DNA of 64,000 nt, taken from the NCBI GenBank assembly GCA_902584445.1, contig CACHZY010000001.1, forward strand, positions 1-64,000, given 5' to 3'. The notes under the pieces were generated by a model. It did no database searches. It saw nothing but the letters and a program-made list of their open reading frames with translations, and was not told the DNA's origin. The position numbers and the translations under genes are program-made. Shown piece by piece: positions 61,966-64,000 of the stretch (positions are counted from its first letter, which is position 1; every line of letters starts with the position of its first letter). The stretch is from an uncultured Bacteroidota bacterium. GTDB lineage: Bacteria > Bacteroidota > Bacteroidia > Flavobacteriales > Flavobacteriaceae.

Positions 61966-63333
61966 TTAATTTTTGATTGCTAATTTGTACGCCTCAATAG
62001 TGGTGTAATATTTTGCTTTCATATTGGGAATTTCCCAATCAGGTAACATCCCTTCTTTAAAATATTTTAGGAAATTATTAGTTACTTGTCCAAAGTGAGC
62101 TTCATGTCCAATTTTTAATACATTTGGAATAAGAATCTTCCATACTGAATCGGATATTTTTTTAGCTTTAATTCCAGGAAATTCGGATTGTAATTCAGTC
62201 ATAGTAAAATTTAAATCTGCTTCAAAGCTACCACCAATTTTAGAATTCACATATAGGGTCGGTTTAAAGTTTTCATCGGCACCTTGTTTGATTACTAAAT
62301 CACTTTTTGTTCCTCTCATAATACTTTGGTGAGTATCCCCAGTTCCCTCCGGTGCTCTGTAATTCCAAATAACAGAGACTTTAGCATGTTTGCCCTTTAT
62401 GGTGTAATTCATTTCTCCATTACAATATACGTGTAAATCATTTTCTATTTTATCTTTCTCTAAGTAGTTTGGATAGGAATCTAGCCCAGTAATTTTTTTA
62501 AATTGATCCTTTGATAGTATAGTTGGCCATCTTTTTGCGCTTAGCATATCGATGTCAGTTTTTTGAATGATTTGATTTGGAAAAGCCTCCCATTGAATTA
62601 AATCTACTAAATGGGTGGTTACATCAATAATACCCTCACCTTGTTGCTCTGTATCTAGAAACCAGGCTGGTCTTACCAATGGCTTTCCAGATACATACTT
62701 AAATAAGTGGTGAATACTTTCCTTACTGATAGCAGGATTTTCCGGTGTTCCATCTAAAAGTTCTCCAAAAACAGAGGAAACCATTGAAAGTGCCTTTTGG
62801 ATTCCTGTAGTAACCTCAAAACGCTCAGTCATAATATCATAAACTAAAACATTATTATCTTTGGCAACTCTAAATACCTCCTCTAGTTTTTTCAATCCAT
62901 CTGGATTGGTTACTAGTGGCTTATCTGCATAAACATTCAATCCAGCAGTAACTGCCGCTAGTATATAATCAATTTTTTTTGAATTTTTTCCCGATACAAC
63001 CATTACGTTTCCTGGCTTTTCAAAAATCATTTGCTCAAGATAATTGTTGCCTAAATGGGTATTAATGGACCAATTAGTAGGGTTGGTTTCTCTATTATTG
63101 TATGCATCAATACTTTTTAAAAATGTACTTACTTCAGGTCCTTCTGGTGCATAAACATCTACAGTCGAATCAATGTTTTCATAGGAAGTTTTTTGGATAA
63201 GTGCAGCATGAAAGTGACCTGGATCGAGCGTCATAAGCTTGACTATTTTGTTGTCTTCATTAGAAGAACAACTTAAAATTGTAAAAGCTGTCAATAATAG
63301 ATATGTTAGTTTCATTCGTTTTTCTTTTTTCAA
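61966..63333 (-). CDS. Gfo/Idh/MocA-like lipoprotein with putative oxidoreductase C-terminal domain
   Basis: Up to 455 residues. The N-terminus is a lipoprotein signal ending 'TAFTILSC' (Cys22 from the first ATG); a second ATG 6 codons later (63315) is equally plausible. 'IVKLMTLDPGHFHAALIQ' stands where most Gfo/Idh proteins have GxGxxG; 'YADKPLVTNPDGLKKLEE' is the EKP-like motif. C-terminal half is a beta-sheet substrate domain. The combination is typical of exported Bacteroidota Gfo/Idh/MocA members whose chemistry is unclear. Starts 2 bases after the next gene upstream and ends 17 bases before the sugar dehydrogenase. Confidence 0.87.
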   Translation of the reverse strand: MKKEKRMKLTYLLLTAFTILSCSSNEDNKIVKLMTLDPGHFHAALIQKTSYENIDSTVDVYAPEGPEVSTFLKSIDAYNNRETNPTNWSINTHLGNNYLEQMIFEKPGNVMVVSGKNSKKIDYILAAVTAGLNVYADKPLVTNPDGLKKLEEVFRVAKDNNVLVYDIMTERFEVTTGIQKALSMVSSVFGELLDGTPENPAISKESIHHLFKYVSGKPLVRPAWFLDTEQQGEGIIDVTTHLVDLIQWEAFPNQIIQKTDIDMLSAKRWPTILSKDQFKKITGLDSYPNYLEKDKIENDLHVYCNGEMNYTIKGKHAKVSVIWNYRAPEGTGDTHQSIMRGTKSDLVIKQGADENFKPTLYVNSKIGGSFEADLNFTMTELQSEFPGIKAKKISDSVWKILIPNVLKIGHEAHFGQVTNNFLKYFKEGMLPDWEIPNMKAKYYTTIEAYKLAIKN

Positions 63334-63335
63334 AA

Positions 63336-64000
63336 TTAAGTATTTAAGTGATCAGTTCCATAAGGTTTTCGTTGCGATCTGCTTAGTAATCTATTTGCTT
63401 CATCGTCATTAATGAATCTCTCCTTTTTAGAGTCCCATTTTAATTTTCTGGGTATTTTCATTGCAATGTGACTAATCAAACACACGACACACGCCATATG
63501 ACCAATATCAACGGGTGATATAGGTTGATTTCTGCTTTGAATACAATCCAGCCAATTACCGTGTTGATCATCTATTTTGTATAGATTAGTTTCATTAGCG
63601 TCAATCTCAGATAATAATATCTTAGGGTCTGACGCATCCAATGCTTTTTTACTTTCTTCCATTGCCACTGGGTCTGAGCTTGAAGCAACATAACTACCTC
63701 GAGAAACGAAAATCCAACCCTCAGATCCCTCGTATCTAACACCATTAGGATAGCCTCCACTGGTTAAAACACTTATACCATTACTGTATTCATGCTTTAC
63801 CATAAAATCACCGTGTACATTCCATAGTCCTGATTTTGGGAAATCTGCAATAGATTGAACAGATATTGGACCTTTAAGTTCTGTATCCATTCCCCACGCA
63901 GCAGAATCATAATGATGTTGTCCCCAGCCAGTAATCATTCCAGCACCATAATTTTCATGTCTTAACCAACCAGGTCTGCTGTATCCCTCCTGAGGGTGAA
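63336..64000 (-). CDS. Gfo/Idh/MocA-family oxidoreductase, C-terminal part (5' end outside window)
   Basis: The frame stays open to the window edge ('HPQEGYSRPGWLRHENYGAGMITGWGQHHYD'), so the gene starts beyond 64000; the ORF-track ATG at 63938 is internal. About 220 residues are visible, containing the conserved 'GWGQHHYDSAAWGMDTELKGPISVQ' segment and a C-terminal end 'RKLKWDSKKERFINDDEANRLLSRSQRKPYG' typical of secreted Bacteroidota Gfo/Idh members. The Rossmann half is not visible. It is the upstream gene of the sugar-oxidation operon. Confidence 0.88.
   Translation of the reverse strand, partial: HPQEGYSRPGWLRHENYGAGMITGWGQHHYDSAAWGMDTELKGPISVQSIADFPKSGLWNVHGDFMVKHEYSNGISVLTSGGYPNGVRYEGSEGWIFVSRGSYVASSSDPVAMEESKKALDASDPKILLSEIDANETNLYKIDDQHGNWLDCIQSRNQPISPVDIGHMACVVCLISHIAMKIPRKLKWDSKKERFINDDEANRLLSRSQRKPYGTDHLNT

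Overview
The window is a compact, AT-rich bacterial chromosome segment from the Bacteroidota, most likely a marine-type member of the Flavobacteriia/Flavobacteriales. The evidence is the gene content and order: the Bacteroidota-specific short protein DUF4295 after rpmB-rpmG, the gliding-associated lipoprotein GldI, DUF349, DUF5606, DUF3810, DUF5683, OstA-like and tandem DUF368 proteins, BshC, and the parA-parB-DUF5683-dapB-lepB-wbqC block. Promoter-like TTG / TAnnTTTG sequences occur in front of many genes. No rRNA, tRNA, insertion sequence, prophage or CRISPR array was seen, and no gene-free stretch exceeds about 280 bases. Almost everything is conserved core genome; the right end (about 60.4-64 kb) looks more accessory.

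Layout. 1-4.8 kb (+): 5'-truncated cinA, rpmB, rpmG, a DUF4295 gene missed by the ORF track, a clear terminator, ftsY, an alpha/beta hydrolase and rimO. 4.8-15.5 kb (+): bshC, guaA, a LysM plus periplasmic-binding-like protein, pyrG, yidC, mnmA and a nitronate monooxygenase-like protein. 15.5-20.6 kb: lysA (-), sucC (+), hsp20 (+), uvrB (-). 20.7-25.2 kb: a conserved unknown whose motifs resemble a protein-kinase/aminoglycoside-phosphotransferase fold (+), then a minus-strand run reading tsaC/Sua5-like, cca, ctaA/COX15, pRiA4b ORF-3-like. 25.2-28.6 kb: an AT-rich gap, dapD (-), and a tightly overlapping + operon ruvX-def-DUF5606-mazG.

28.6-46.3 kb is almost all minus strand. Read in transcription order it gives nrnA-like DHH phosphoesterase, gldI, a cyclophilin-FKBP fusion lipoprotein, DUF3810 (HETAH motif), a SpoU-type RNA methyltransferase, relA/spoT, a Fur-family regulator, purA, OstA-like, a class III aminotransferase, a TPR protein, two DUF368 (PopT-like) transporters, aroE and DUF349. 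46.4-54.8 kb: ndk (+), then recF-lipoprotein-DUF721 (-), and a + operon with a TPR membrane protein, ribH, a small membrane protein, mutL, two rhomboid proteases and an EEP-family protein. 54.8-60.0 kb (-): parA-parB-DUF5683-dapB-lepB-wbqC. 60.1-64 kb (-): two Gfo/Idh/MocA proteins (one cut by the window edge), a PQQ-type sugar dehydrogenase lipoprotein, a c-type cytochrome and a DivIC/FtsB-like division protein.

The genes cover translation (rpmB, rpmG, DUF4295, rimO, mnmA, cca, tsaC, def), envelope biogenesis and export (ftsY, yidC, lepB, OstA, DUF368, LysM), nucleotide synthesis and hygiene (guaA, pyrG, purA, ndk, mazG, nrnA), lysine/diaminopimelate synthesis (dapB, dapD, lysA), DNA repair and segregation (uvrB, recF, mutL, ruvX, parAB) and stress/redox control (relA/spoT, bshC, hsp20, fur). 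The items most worth following up are the kinase-like unknown at 20.7 kb, a MutL whose endonuclease motif has lost its metal ligands, a Fur protein without the structural-zinc cysteines, promoter boxes abutting start codons (possible leaderless mRNAs), and the exported sugar-oxidation operon at the right edge. I found no clearly novel defence or mobile system.
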